64,000 bases of DNA from Bradyrhizobium frederickii (lineage in GTDB: Bacteria; Pseudomonadota; Alphaproteobacteria; Rhizobiales; Xanthobacteraceae): assembly GCF_004570865.1 (NCBI RefSeq), contig NZ_SPQS01000004.1, positions 248,001 to 312,000 on the forward strand. Reading direction: 5' to 3'. Below, piece after piece: positions 25,490 to 33,651 of this stretch. Each line of letters opens with the position of its first letter. Within the stretch, counting starts at the first letter, position 1. The translations under genes and the position numbers were made by a program. The notes under the pieces were generated by a model. It was not told the origin of the DNA. It saw nothing but the letters and a program-made list of their open reading frames with translations, and ran no database searches.

Positions 25490-27439
25490 GTGTCTTTTCC
25501 GGCCCTGACCCCGCCGCTCGCCCGCGCTTTGGCCGAGCGGAACTATGATTCTCCGACCCCCGTCCAGCTCGCCGTGCTCGCGGACGAAGCCGCCGATCGC
25601 GACCTCCTGGTTTCGGCCCAGACCGGCTCCGGCAAGACCCTCGCTTATGGCCTCGCCATGGCCAGGGACCTGCTCGGCGATGCCGAGCAGTTCGCACCCG
25701 CGGCCGCACCGCTCGCCCTGATCGTGGCGCCGACCCGCGAGCTCGCGATGCAGGTTCAGCGCGAGCTCGCCTGGCTCTATGGGCATACGGGCGGGCGCGT
25801 TGTCTCCTGCGTCGGCGGCATGGATCCGCGTCGCGAGCAGCGCGAGCTTGCGGCCGGCGCCCATATCGTCGTCGGCACGCCGGGCCGGCTCTGCGACCAT
25901 TTGCGCCGCGGGCGTCTCGATATCTCCGAATTGAAGGCGGTCGTCCTCGACGAGGCCGATGAGATGCTCAATCTCGGCTTTCGCGAGGACATGGAATTCA
26001 TCCTCGAGACCACGCCGGATACGCGCCGCACCCTGATGTTCTCGGCGACGTTCCCGCGCGGCATCGTCGCGCTGGCCAAGCAATATCAGCAGCAGGCGTT
26101 CCGGATCGAGGTCGCCGGCGACGAAGGCGGTCACGCCGATATCGAGTACCGCGCGATCCGGATCGCGCCCGCCGACGTCGAGCATGCCGTCGTCAACGTG
26201 CTGCGTTTCTTTGAGGCGCCGAGCGCGCTGGTGTTTTGCAGCACGCGCGATGCGGTCAGGCATTTGCAGGCGGCGCTGCTGGAGCGCGGCTTCTCCGTCG
26301 TCGCCCTCTCGGGCGAATTGACCCAGAACGAGCGGACCCTGGCGCTGCAGTCGCTGCGCGACGGACGCGCCCGCGTTTGCGTCGCGACCGACGTCGCCGC
26401 CCGCGGCATCGATCTGCCGAGCCTCGACCTCGTCATTCACGCCGACCTGCCCAACGATGCCGAGGTGATGCAGCATCGCTCGGGCCGCACCGGGCGCGCC
26501 GGACGAAAGGGGACGAGCGTCCTGCTGGTGCCGCCCGCCCGCCGGCGGCGCGCGGAGCTGCTGCTCAATCTGGCGGGAGTGGACGCGGTCTGGGGCACGG
26601 CGCCGCAGGCGGACGAAATCCGCAAGCTCGATCACGAGCGCATGAAGGACGTGTTGTTCACCGAGGAGACGACGGCTGACGATCTGGCGCTGGCGCAGGC
26701 GCTGTTGGCCGAGCGGTCGGCCGAGGATATCGCCGCCGCACTGGCGCGGCTCTATCGCGCGCGGCTGCCGTCGCCCGAGGACATCATCGATCCCGGCGAG
26801 CGGAGCGCCCGGCCGCGCGACGAGCGCGGGCGCGACAGATTTCAAGGCGAAGGCGGGGACGATCGTGCCGCCAGGCCGCGAGCGAAGTCCGGAAAGGCGT
26901 CGTCGAAGCACGGCATGGCCGACGGCAGCGTCTGGTTCCGCGCCGCGATCGGGCGGCGCAAGAATGCGGAAGCGCGCTGGCTGCTGCCGATGATCTGCCG
27001 CCGCGGCGGCATCGACAAGCACGACATCGGCGCCATCAAGATCATGGACACCACGACCGAGTTCGAGATCTCGGTGCGGGCCGCTGAGTCCTTCGCCGCC
27101 AAGATCAAGCGTCCGGACAAGGAAGACAGCATCCGTATCGAGCCGATGGCGGAGGCGCCTCAGCGACAGGCACCGTCGGAGGAACGGTCACACGCGCCGG
27201 GTCGCGAGAGAGCCGATGGCGGTCATCGCGAACGCCGCGACGAGCGCCCGCGCGAGGCACGTGAATTCAAGCCGCGCGGCAAACCGTCCGGCGAGCGCGG
27301 ACCGCGATTCGACGAAGCGCCGCCTTTTGGAAAGAAGAAGCATCGCGACAAGCAGGTCCGCGCGGAGCCGTCGGTGACACCCTGGCCGATGAAGGGCGCA
27401 CCGGGAAAGAAGACGAAGAAGAAAAAGCAGCGCGGCTGA
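25490..27439 (+). CDS. DEAD-box RNA helicase with DbpA-type RNA-binding domain
   Basis: The 649-residue protein starts at a GTG (fMet-SFPALTPPLARALAERNY). Motifs run in order: Q motif (YDSPTPVQ), AQTGSGKT, PTRELA, VLDEADEML, SAT, then ATDVAARGIDLPSL and HRSGRTGRAGRKG. A DbpA-like C-terminal domain follows (about residues 475-545; SVWFRAAIGRRKNAEARWLL, then GAIKIMDTTTEFEI). The C-terminus is a long Arg/Lys-rich disordered tail. It probably acts in ribosome assembly or cold-related RNA remodelling. Confidence 0.9.
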   Translation: MSFPALTPPLARALAERNYDSPTPVQLAVLADEAADRDLLVSAQTGSGKTLAYGLAMARDLLGDAEQFAPAAAPLALIVAPTRELAMQVQRELAWLYGHTGGRVVSCVGGMDPRREQRELAAGAHIVVGTPGRLCDHLRRGRLDISELKAVVLDEADEMLNLGFREDMEFILETTPDTRRTLMFSATFPRGIVALAKQYQQQAFRIEVAGDEGGHADIEYRAIRIAPADVEHAVVNVLRFFEAPSALVFCSTRDAVRHLQAALLERGFSVVALSGELTQNERTLALQSLRDGRARVCVATDVAARGIDLPSLDLVIHADLPNDAEVMQHRSGRTGRAGRKGTSVLLVPPARRRRAELLLNLAGVDAVWGTAPQADEIRKLDHERMKDVLFTEETTADDLALAQALLAERSAEDIAAALARLYRARLPSPEDIIDPGERSARPRDERGRDRFQGEGGDDRAARPRAKSGKASSKHGMADGSVWFRAAIGRRKNAEARWLLPMICRRGGIDKHDIGAIKIMDTTTEFEISVRAAESFAAKIKRPDKEDSIRIEPMAEAPQRQAPSEERSHAPGRERADGGHRERRDERPREAREFKPRGKPSGERGPRFDEAPPFGKKKHRDKQVRAEPSVTPWPMKGAPGKKTKKKKQRG

Positions 27440-27464
27440 GCTGCCGCCGTTCAGGACAGACGAC

Positions 27465-27498
27465 GATGATGCCGCCGGATTGCACCGGCGACATCATC
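27465..27498. terminator. Hairpin between convergent helicase and GNAT genes
   Basis: GATGATG-C-CGCCGG and CCGGCG-A-CATCATC pair around a 6-base loop (13 of 14 pairs). It spans the gap between two converging genes and includes the stop of the GNAT gene. No T-run follows on either strand, so termination is plausible but not certain. Confidence 0.4.
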
Positions 27499-28012
27499 TG
27501 CGTCGGGGCAGTCGGGCAGGGTCGTGCCGCATATAGGTCGCGCCTTCCCCGTAGGAGGCGAGCTTCGCGCGCAGTGCCGCGTCCGCCGTCACCGGACGAA
27601 AGCCGAGATGCTCCCACAGCGGCCGCGTGGCGTAGACCGAGACAAGTGCGAGCGCCGTGATGCCGGATGCGCGCGCGAGCTCCGCAATGCCGCCAATATA
27701 ATCGCGCGCCACGCCGCCGCGCCGGTCGGGCAGCACGGCGACATCGTGCACGTAGAGGCAGTCTGCGTCTTGGGGGAGTCGTTCGAGGAAGCCGTCGAGC
27801 GGCGGGATCTGCTGCAGCTTCCAGGGATGCGCGAGCCCGTAGCCGGCGATCTCATCGCCGGCGACAAGCACGCGGCATCCGTCGGGAGAGAGCCGCATCT
27901 TCTCCGCGAACACCTCGGGGCGTTCCGGAAGATCAGGATGGATCCGCGCCGCGATGGCGCTGATCGCGGGCAGATCGGAGGTGTGTGCGGGACGCCAGTG
28001 CGGCTTGCTCAT
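27494..28012 (-). CDS. GNAT family N-acetyltransferase
   Basis: The 172-residue protein has the GNAT layout: an N-terminal acceptor-side half (WRPAHTSDLPAISAIAARIH), the beta4 strand (CLYVHDVAVLPDRRGGVARD), where RRGGVAR stands for the acetyl-CoA pyrophosphate loop Q/RxxGxG/A, and a C-terminal FRPV strand after WEHLGF. It acetylates an unknown amine. It is convergent with the helicase gene. Confidence 0.82.
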   Translation of the reverse strand: MSKPHWRPAHTSDLPAISAIAARIHPDLPERPEVFAEKMRLSPDGCRVLVAGDEIAGYGLAHPWKLQQIPPLDGFLERLPQDADCLYVHDVAVLPDRRGGVARDYIGGIAELARASGITALALVSVYATRPLWEHLGFRPVTADAALRAKLASYGEGATYMRHDPARLPRRR

Positions 28013-28158
28013 GTCCTTCGTCGTTCCGTCTCGGTTGGTCCAGTTTATTCCGCTGCATTGACGCGCGCAGCGAAAAATTTCTTTGCTGCCGCCTGAGGAA
28101 TACGAGGCCGCGTCCGGCGTCCTACCCCATGCAAGCCAATTGCATGACAGGAGACATC

Positions 28159-28545
28159 ATGACGTCCTCGATCCGCCTCGCGCTCGCGCTGGCACTATCG
28201 CTCGCGATCGTTCCCGCCGCCTTCGCAGCGCCGCCGACCAAGACCGGCAAGACCGACAAGGGCAATGTGCTCACCGATGCCAAGGGCATGACGCTCTACA
28301 CTTTCGACAAGGATGCGGACGGCAAGTCGGCCTGCAACGGTCCGTGCGCGACCAACTGGCCGGTGTTGAAGGCCGAGGCCAGCGACGCCGCCGGCGACGG
28401 CTACACCATCATCACCCGCGACGATGGCTCGAAGCAGTGGGCCTACAAGGGCAAGCCGCTCTACACTTTCGCCAAGGACCAGAAGCCCGGCGACATCACC
28501 GGCGACGGCTTCCTGAACGGCGCCTGGCACCTGGCGATGCCGTAA
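28159..28545 (+). CDS. Secreted COG4315/lipoprotein_15-type repeat protein
   Basis: The 128-residue protein starts at an ATG with CAGGAGA upstream; earlier in-frame codons place this site inside the gene. A signal peptide (LALALALSLAIVPAAFAA) precedes two copies of the family motif: GMTLYTFDKDADGKSACNGP and KPLYTFAKDQKPGDITGDGF, with CxxxC/ATNWP. Members are periplasmic; function is unknown, though redox links have been suggested for related proteins. Confidence 0.82.
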   Translation: MTSSIRLALALALSLAIVPAAFAAPPTKTGKTDKGNVLTDAKGMTLYTFDKDADGKSACNGPCATNWPVLKAEASDAAGDGYTIITRDDGSKQWAYKGKPLYTFAKDQKPGDITGDGFLNGAWHLAMP

Positions 28546-28597
28546 CGGCGCTCTGTGCATCGGCTGTCGCAGGCGACAGTCGATGCATGCCGTGCGG

Positions 28598-29731
28598 TTA
28601 TCTCGGATATTCCAGCTGCATCGCGACGAAGTCGGCGGTGCGTGGCCCGTGGCGAGCGTCGATGGCGCGCAGGGTCTGATCCAGCGCTCGCGCTGGCGGC
28701 AGCTCGACGGCGGCCGGCGCCGTCTGCTGTGCCGGCCAGTCGGCCACGGCCGTGTCGGGCAGGATGCGAACACCGCCGCGGCTCGTCTGCGCCTCTGCCG
28801 TCGCCGCGAAGGTGAGGGCACGCGAGCGATAGGTGCGCGACCACGCATCGGCGACAAGCGCGAGCGACACCTCGTCGATATCAGGCGTCAGGGCGATTCC
28901 GAGTTGCTCGCGGTTCCAGAATGCGAGCGTGTTGGCGATCGCCGTCAGCGCGAACGGGCGGGTGAACTGGAACGCCTCGCTGCGGTGGCGCGCATCCCAC
29001 CCCGCAAGTCCGACCTCGCGGGCGACCGCCTCCGCCTTGGCCCGGCCGGCGATGGCCTCGACCAGGGTCAGGGCCATCGGCATCGATGCGGTGATGCCGG
29101 TCGTCGTCGCAACGCCGCGGTCGACCACCAGCCTGCGGTCCGCGACGTAGCGGATCGCGGCATGCTTTTGCAGATCGCGCACGGAATACCAATGCGTGGT
29201 GGCCTTCCGGCCGTCGAGCAGCCCGGTGTTGGCGACGACCTTGGCGCCGACGCAGACGCCGATGATGGTCGCGCCTTTGCCGGCCTGGCTTCTGATCCAC
29301 TGCAAGGCCAGCGCATCCTCTTCGCGGCTCATCGCGGGCACGATGACGTAATCGGCGCCGTCGGGATGCGCAGCATCGAACTCGGCGATGGTCGCATGCG
29401 GCTGCACTTTCAGCGCGGGATAGAGCGCGACGGGTCCGGGCTGCGTCGCCAATGTGAGCACGTCGGCGACGTCGGCGCGCGCGAGAACGCCGTATGGCAT
29501 CAGATAGTCGGTCGTCTCGGTCATGTCGTTGATGCCGACGATGGCGATCAGCGGGCGTTTGCGCTTCGGCGGTTTCAACGCCGCAAGCGTGGCCTCGGTC
29601 TCGTCCCTGGATATCGCAGGCGCGGTTCCCGGAGCCGGCGAGCCGGGCAGCAGGACCAGCCAGGTCGCGCCGATCGCCGCCAGCAGCGCCGCGCAGCCGA
29701 GCGCGCTCCATGCCAGAATTCGCCAGCTCAT
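28598..29731 (-). CDS. Membrane-anchored DJ-1/PfpI-like protein
   Basis: The 377-residue protein has one N-terminal transmembrane segment (AWSALGCAALLAAIGATWLVL), then a DJ-1/PfpI domain (residues ~60-235). The nucleophile-elbow cysteine is in IIGVCVGAKVVANTGLLDG, and TTHW follows as in AraC-type GATase1 regulators. No helix-turn-helix is present; the C-terminal ~130 residues are unassigned. It looks like the sensory half of a GATase1 regulator tethered in the membrane or periplasm. Enzymatic activity is uncertain. Confidence 0.75.
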   Translation of the reverse strand: MSWRILAWSALGCAALLAAIGATWLVLLPGSPAPGTAPAISRDETEATLAALKPPKRKRPLIAIVGINDMTETTDYLMPYGVLARADVADVLTLATQPGPVALYPALKVQPHATIAEFDAAHPDGADYVIVPAMSREEDALALQWIRSQAGKGATIIGVCVGAKVVANTGLLDGRKATTHWYSVRDLQKHAAIRYVADRRLVVDRGVATTTGITASMPMALTLVEAIAGRAKAEAVAREVGLAGWDARHRSEAFQFTRPFALTAIANTLAFWNREQLGIALTPDIDEVSLALVADAWSRTYRSRALTFAATAEAQTSRGGVRILPDTAVADWPAQQTAPAAVELPPARALDQTLRAIDARHGPRTADFVAMQLEYPR

Positions 29732-29860
29732 GAGATGTCACCCGACGATCGTTACCTCACGCGAGGCGGAAACTATCCGTTCGCAGCACGATCAGGAATG
29801 ACGCAGATCCCGCAAAAACGGTCGCGGTGCACCAGCGCAATCAATTGTCACGGCGTGGGG

Positions 29861-30415
29861 CTATCTCAGCCCCTCATACACCATCAGCCCGCGTGCGATC
29901 TGCAGTTTCCGGATCGCGCGCGGCAACAGTTTCTCCGGCTGGTGCAGATAGCGCCAGGAGGTGAGGGTGAAGGCTGAAAGCGCGCCGCATTCGTCGTCGA
30001 ACGGCGCGAGCACGCCGGTCACGCTCACCGGCGTATGCGGGCGGGCGTTGAACGGCAGCAGCAACAGCTCGAGATAGGCCTTGCTGCCGTCCGCGCGCGT
30101 GGCCGTGACGCCGGCGATCGCACCCAACGCCTCGTCGGCGACGATGGTCGTGATCTCCTCGATCTCGCTGCGGCTCGCATCGTCGAACAGCGCCGCAAAG
30201 CTCGCGTCCTTGAGGTCACGCCCCGCCAGCGCGCAGACGCGCGTGCCGGCGACGCGGAACGGGAAGCCGAGGTTCGGCTCGCACGAGAGCACGAAGATGT
30301 CGCCGAGCAGGCCGCGGACCGCGCCCGGATCGATGTCGGCCCGGTCAGGGGCCCGTGCGGCGCCACGCTTGTCGTCCCAATACGCGAAGAACGCGCGGCT
30401 CGACGGATGTTTCAT
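29861..30415 (-). CDS. PAS-domain protein (PAS_5 type)
   Basis: The 184-residue protein starts at ATG 30415 (MKHPSSRAFFAYWDDKRG); a start at 30523 would add 36 atypical residues. It matches the alphaproteobacterial PAS_5 family: short N-terminus, AYWDDKRG, LGDIFVLSCEPNLGFPFRVA, then GRDLKDASFAALFD and LELLLLPF. It has no output domain. A CtrA-type box lies at 30568-30583, 153 bases upstream, so cell-cycle control is plausible. Confidence 0.8.
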   Translation of the reverse strand: MKHPSSRAFFAYWDDKRGAARAPDRADIDPGAVRGLLGDIFVLSCEPNLGFPFRVAGTRVCALAGRDLKDASFAALFDDASRSEIEEITTIVADEALGAIAGVTATRADGSKAYLELLLLPFNARPHTPVSVTGVLAPFDDECGALSAFTLTSWRYLHQPEKLLPRAIRKLQIARGLMVYEGLR

Positions 30416-30567
30416 GTCTGAACGCTTACCCCGGGGTGCAACCTCGAAGGGACAGACCTGTCCCGCTTCAGTGCACCCGCGATCCCTTGTGTTGTTGTGC
30501 AGGAGGGGATTTGCAGCGTCCATGCCGCAGGCGCGTTTTCGCCTGCCTTAAGCCCGTCTTTGCGTCG

Positions 30568-30583
30568 TTAACGTTAAGTTAAC
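30568..30583. promoter_or_regulatory. CtrA-type binding box TTAA-N7-TTAAC
   Basis: TTAA, seven bases (cgttaag), TTAAC matches the full alphaproteobacterial CtrA consensus without mismatch. It lies 153 bases upstream of the PAS gene (minus) and upstream of the possible plus-strand transcript ending at 30791. Which direction it serves is not clear. Confidence 0.55.
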
Positions 30584-30697
30584 TATGCGCTTTGAGCCGG
30601 CAGCGGCCCTGTTATGGTGATCCCAGTCGCAAGCCCCGCCGCTTTTCTCCAGGTTCTCGGCGAGGTCTGTACACAGGGCGTCAAACAGTTTGGCCAC

Positions 30698-30718
30698 GGG
30701 CCGGGGAGGGGTGGGGAT
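30698..30718. repeat. G-quadruplex motif shared with repeat copies A and B
   Basis: GGG-CC-GGGG-A-GGGG-T-GGGGAT is identical to copy B over GGGGAGGGGTGGGGAT. The flanks differ: the 12-bp enclosing stem of copies A and B is absent here. It may be a diverged third copy of the element or an independent occurrence. Confidence 0.6.
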
Positions 30719-30756
30719 ACACCTTCATTCCGGGCATCGGAAGGCCGACACGGACA

Positions 30757-30791
30757 GGCAGGGCTTTCCCAGGGCCCTGCCTTTTCCTTTT
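30757..30791 (+). terminator. Rho-independent terminator upstream of the rhomboid gene
   Basis: GGCAGGGC (30757-30764) pairs with GCCCTGCC (30774-30781) around a 9-base loop, followed by TTTTCCTTTT. It is in the right orientation to end a plus-strand transcript before the rhomboid gene begins at about 30866, an unusual place unless a separate RNA or attenuator exists. Confidence 0.75.
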
Positions 30792-30865
30792 GTGCACTTG
30801 CGCAAGGCCGGGAAAGGCGACTATCTGCACGTGGATCGCTCCGATCGCCTGAAAGCGAAGCTGCC

Positions 30866-31687
30866 TTGGATTCCCCGCCGCACAATTCGTCGCAAGATCC
30901 TCCGCTCGACCTGCCTGCGGCCCATGAGGAGGCTCCGCGCGAGCCGGTCCTGACGCTGCCGCCGGCGCTGACCGCCTATGTCGTCCTGCTGGCGGTGATC
31001 CATCTGCGGGTGCTGCTGCCGCCGGAGCTCGAGAACTGGACCATCGACGTCTTCGGCTTCATCCCGAAACGCTACGATTCCTCCCTGCTCAATCTGCAGA
31101 TCCCCGGCGGCACCGGGGCCAAGGTCTGGACCTTCGTCACCTATTCGCTGCTGCACGCCAATCTGACCCATCTCGGCTTCAACGTGCTGTGGCTGCTGCC
31201 GTTCGGCAGCGCGCTGGCGCGGCGCTTTGGCGCGGTCAGGTTCTTCCTGTTTCTGGCGGTGACGGCGGCGGCCGGCGCGCTCGCCCATCTCCTCACCCAT
31301 GAGCACGCGGTGGCGCCGATGATCGGCGCCTCGGCCTCGGTGTCGGGCGCGATGGCAGCCGCGATCCGCTTCGCGTTCGTCCGCGGCAGCTTCCTGTCGT
31401 TCAACCGTTCGGACGCCGATACCGCAGCACGGGTCCCGGCGCTGCCGCTGTCGCGCGCGCTGCGCGACGGGCGGGTGATCGGCTTCCTCGCGGTGTGGTT
31501 CGGCGTCAACATCATCTTCGGCGTCGGCGCGATCGGCATCGATGCCGAAACCACGAGCGTCGCCTGGCAGGCGCATATCGGCGGCTTTTTCGCCGGCCTG
31601 TTGCTGTTCACCCTGTTCGATCCCGTGCCGCGCGTGCGAAACGATGCTGCGGATGCGTCATCACAGGACGTTTCAGACCGTATTTGA
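30866..31687 (+). CDS. Rhomboid family intramembrane serine protease
   Basis: The 273-residue protein most likely starts at a TTG (30866); no ATG or GTG fits better. A soluble N-terminal tail precedes about six transmembrane segments. Rhomboid landmarks are a VWTFVTYSLLHANLTHLGFN block (W-R equivalent and HxxxxHxxxN), IGASASVSGAM with the nucleophile Ser, and the catalytic His in AWQAHIGGFFAGLL. It cleaves transmembrane substrates; none is evident nearby. The upstream terminator suggests a possible attenuated leader. Confidence 0.82.
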   Translation: MDSPPHNSSQDPPLDLPAAHEEAPREPVLTLPPALTAYVVLLAVIHLRVLLPPELENWTIDVFGFIPKRYDSSLLNLQIPGGTGAKVWTFVTYSLLHANLTHLGFNVLWLLPFGSALARRFGAVRFFLFLAVTAAAGALAHLLTHEHAVAPMIGASASVSGAMAAAIRFAFVRGSFLSFNRSDADTAARVPALPLSRALRDGRVIGFLAVWFGVNIIFGVGAIGIDAETTSVAWQAHIGGFFAGLLLFTLFDPVPRVRNDAADASSQDVSDRI

Positions 31688-31759
31688 AGCAGCGCTTGCG
31701 GCGCGGCCCGAATTCATCCATCATTCCCGCGAAGAATGCTTCGAAGCGACAGGCCGCTC

Positions 31760-31808
31760 GAGCATGATCCGGAAAAGCGTCTAGCGGTTTTCCGGCAGGA
31801 TCGTGCTC
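31760..31808. repeat. Interspersed repeat (GCATGATC...TTTTCCG family), copy 1
   Basis: GAGCATGATCCGGAAAAGCG...GCGGTTTTCCGGCAGGATCGTGCTC is an imperfect palindrome. Related copies are at 35310-35410, 46935-47036 and 54591-54635. It lies between the rhomboid and CBS genes. Confidence 0.8.
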
Positions 31809-31940
31809 AAAATAGAACCTGGCCGCGACTCGCAAAGCGCGCGAGCGTGAAACCCGCGCCAAGCAAAACTGTTAGTTGAAGACTCGAAGAACAGGTCCGG
31901 ACCGCCGAGAGGCGGGCGGCTCGGATTCAGGGAGGCGACA

Positions 31941-32369
31941 ATGACGGTACGTTCCATTCTCAACACGAAGGGGCACCAGATCGTAAGCGTCGAGCCCGAC
32001 GCCAAGCTGGCTGCCGCGGTCAAGCTGCTCGGTGAGAAGAAGATCGGTGCGGTGCTGGTGATGAACCAGAGCCGGCTCGAAGGCATCCTGTCGGAGCGCG
32101 ACATCGTCCGCGTGCTCGGCGAGCGCGGCGCCGGCGCATTGGAGGAGCCGGTGGCTCAGGTCATGACCCGCAAGGTCGTCACCTGCAAGGAGACCGACAC
32201 GGTCGCCGAGCTCATGGAGATTATGACATCGGGCAAGTTCCGCCATCTGCCCGTCGTCGACAACGGCAAGGTGGTCGGCCTGATCTCGATCGGCGACATC
32301 GTCAAGCGCCGGGTCCAGGAATACGAGTCCGAGCAGGAAGCCCTGCGCGACTACATCAAGACCGCCTGA
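31941..32369 (+). CDS. Tandem CBS-domain protein
   Basis: The 142-residue protein is a Bateman module with two CBS motifs: MTVRSILNTKGHQIVSVEPD...GILSERDIVRVLGE and VAQVMTRKVVTCKETDTVAE...GLISIGDIVKRRV. It has no other domain. AdoMet, AMP or ATP is the usual ligand, and partners are typically other enzymes. GGGAGG lies upstream of the ATG. Its TGA directly abuts the stop of the convergent patatin gene. Confidence 0.9.
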   Translation: MTVRSILNTKGHQIVSVEPDAKLAAAVKLLGEKKIGAVLVMNQSRLEGILSERDIVRVLGERGAGALEEPVAQVMTRKVVTCKETDTVAELMEIMTSGKFRHLPVVDNGKVVGLISIGDIVKRRVQEYESEQEALRDYIKTA

Positions 32370-33404
32370 TCAGGCCTGATCGTCCGCTTTCGGCGCGGTT
32401 CCCGCCGGCGCCGGCGCGAGCACATGGATCGCCTCCTGGATCGACTCCAGCGCGCGCTCGGCGGCGCGCGTGCCATGTGCGATCAGGTCTTCAGAGCGGT
32501 GGAAGTCGAACCAGCCGAACTGGCCGACCCGCGGCGTAATCAGAAGGTCCGGCGGATCGCCGGCGAGACGGGCGCGGGTGATGCGATCCTGCATGATGTT
32601 GAAGGCGTCGACCATCACCGAGGAGATGCCGGGCCGTCCGTTGCCGCCGAAAAACTCGCGCTTCACCGTCTTCTCCGGCGAGAACAGCCGCGGGAAGCGC
32701 CGCTTGGCCGTCCGTTCCTCCGGCTCCGGCGCGACCGGGGTGGGCTGTGCGCCGTGCGAATAGATCGTCGTGGAATGGGTGAAGATGTCGCTGGAAAGGT
32801 TTGCCGCGATGACGATTTCGGCGCCGAGCGCGCGGGCGGCCGAGACCGGCACCGGGTTGACCAGCGCACCGTCGACCAGCCAGCGGTCGCCGATCAGGAC
32901 GGGCGCGAAGATGCCGGGCAGGGCGTAGGAGGCGCGCATCGCGTCGACCACGCGGCCGCGCGTCAGCCAGATCTCGTGGCCGGTGCGCACCTCGGTCGCG
33001 ACGCTCGCGAACTTGATCGGGAGGTCCTCGATCAGGATCTGTCCGATCGCCTCCTCGAGCCGGGTCGCCAGCTTCTCGCCGCCGAGCAGGCCGGAGCCGT
33101 TGAGGCGGATGTCGAGATAGCCGAGGATGTTGCGCATCCCTTGCAGGCTGCGCCCCCATTCCTCGAACGTATCGAGCCGGCCGGCAGCATGGAGACCGCC
33201 GACTACGGCGCCGATGGAGGTGCCGACCACGACATCGGGCACAATCCCGTTGGCAAGCAGGGTCCTCAGGATTCCGAGATGGGCAAAGCCGCGCGCCGCG
33301 CCGCCGCCCAGGGCAAGGCCAATGACCGGCTTGCGGATACTGCCGAGACCGACCTTCTCGCCATTCGAGCCGTTCGCGCCCCGACCTTTCAATCTGTCCA
33401 GCAC
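32370..33404 (-). CDS. Patatin-like phospholipase (RssA-type)
   Basis: The 344-residue protein starts at GTG 33404 with AGGAGA upstream. The oxyanion loop is GGGAARGFAHLG, the nucleophile elbow GTSIGAVVGG, and the Asp is in WLVDGALVNPVPV. A ~100-residue C-terminal extension (after NLSSDIF) carries a basic stretch. It hydrolyses membrane lipids or acyl esters. It converges on the CBS gene with abutting stop codons (TGATCA). Confidence 0.88.
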   Translation of the reverse strand: MLDRLKGRGANGSNGEKVGLGSIRKPVIGLALGGGAARGFAHLGILRTLLANGIVPDVVVGTSIGAVVGGLHAAGRLDTFEEWGRSLQGMRNILGYLDIRLNGSGLLGGEKLATRLEEAIGQILIEDLPIKFASVATEVRTGHEIWLTRGRVVDAMRASYALPGIFAPVLIGDRWLVDGALVNPVPVSAARALGAEIVIAANLSSDIFTHSTTIYSHGAQPTPVAPEPEERTAKRRFPRLFSPEKTVKREFFGGNGRPGISSVMVDAFNIMQDRITRARLAGDPPDLLITPRVGQFGWFDFHRSEDLIAHGTRAAERALESIQEAIHVLAPAPAGTAPKADDQA

Positions 33405-33651
33405 CGAAACTCTCCTACGCCGGGGCCAGCCCCTATCTCAGACTAGGCATCGCACTCGCGCTCCGCCAGAACCAGGGCGAAGCATGGTTTATGCCGCTTT
33501 GGAGAGGGCACGGGGCAGGAGTATGGCGAGGGGGCGTTGCCTCCGAGGTAATCACGCAGGCGTCAACCGGGTTCCACAGAACCGTCCGGACCGTATTTCC
33601 TGGGGTTTCAGAGGCTTGAATTTGCCGCGTTTTCGGTGAAAAGCAGGAGGC

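Larger units (their letters stand above)
30610..30791 (+). ncRNA. Possible small RNA or attenuated leader with G-quadruplex motif
   Basis: No open frame with a ribosome site is convincing here. The segment carries small hairpins (CAAAC-A-GTTTG; GGCC-ACG-GGCC), the four-tract G motif at 30698-30716, and ends in a rho-independent terminator. The 5' boundary is a guess downstream of the CtrA box. It may be a stand-alone small RNA of about 170-180 nucleotides, or the leader of the rhomboid gene. Confidence 0.35.
30416..30865. other. Regulatory interval between the PAS and rhomboid genes
   Basis: This 450-bp gap holds a perfect CtrA-type box (30568-30583), a G-quadruplex motif (30698-30716) shared with the two efflux-flanking repeats, and a strong plus-strand terminator (30757-30791). 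No convincing gene lies in it. The order box, G-rich segment, terminator is that of a small RNA gene or an attenuated leader for the rhomboid gene. Confidence 0.55.
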
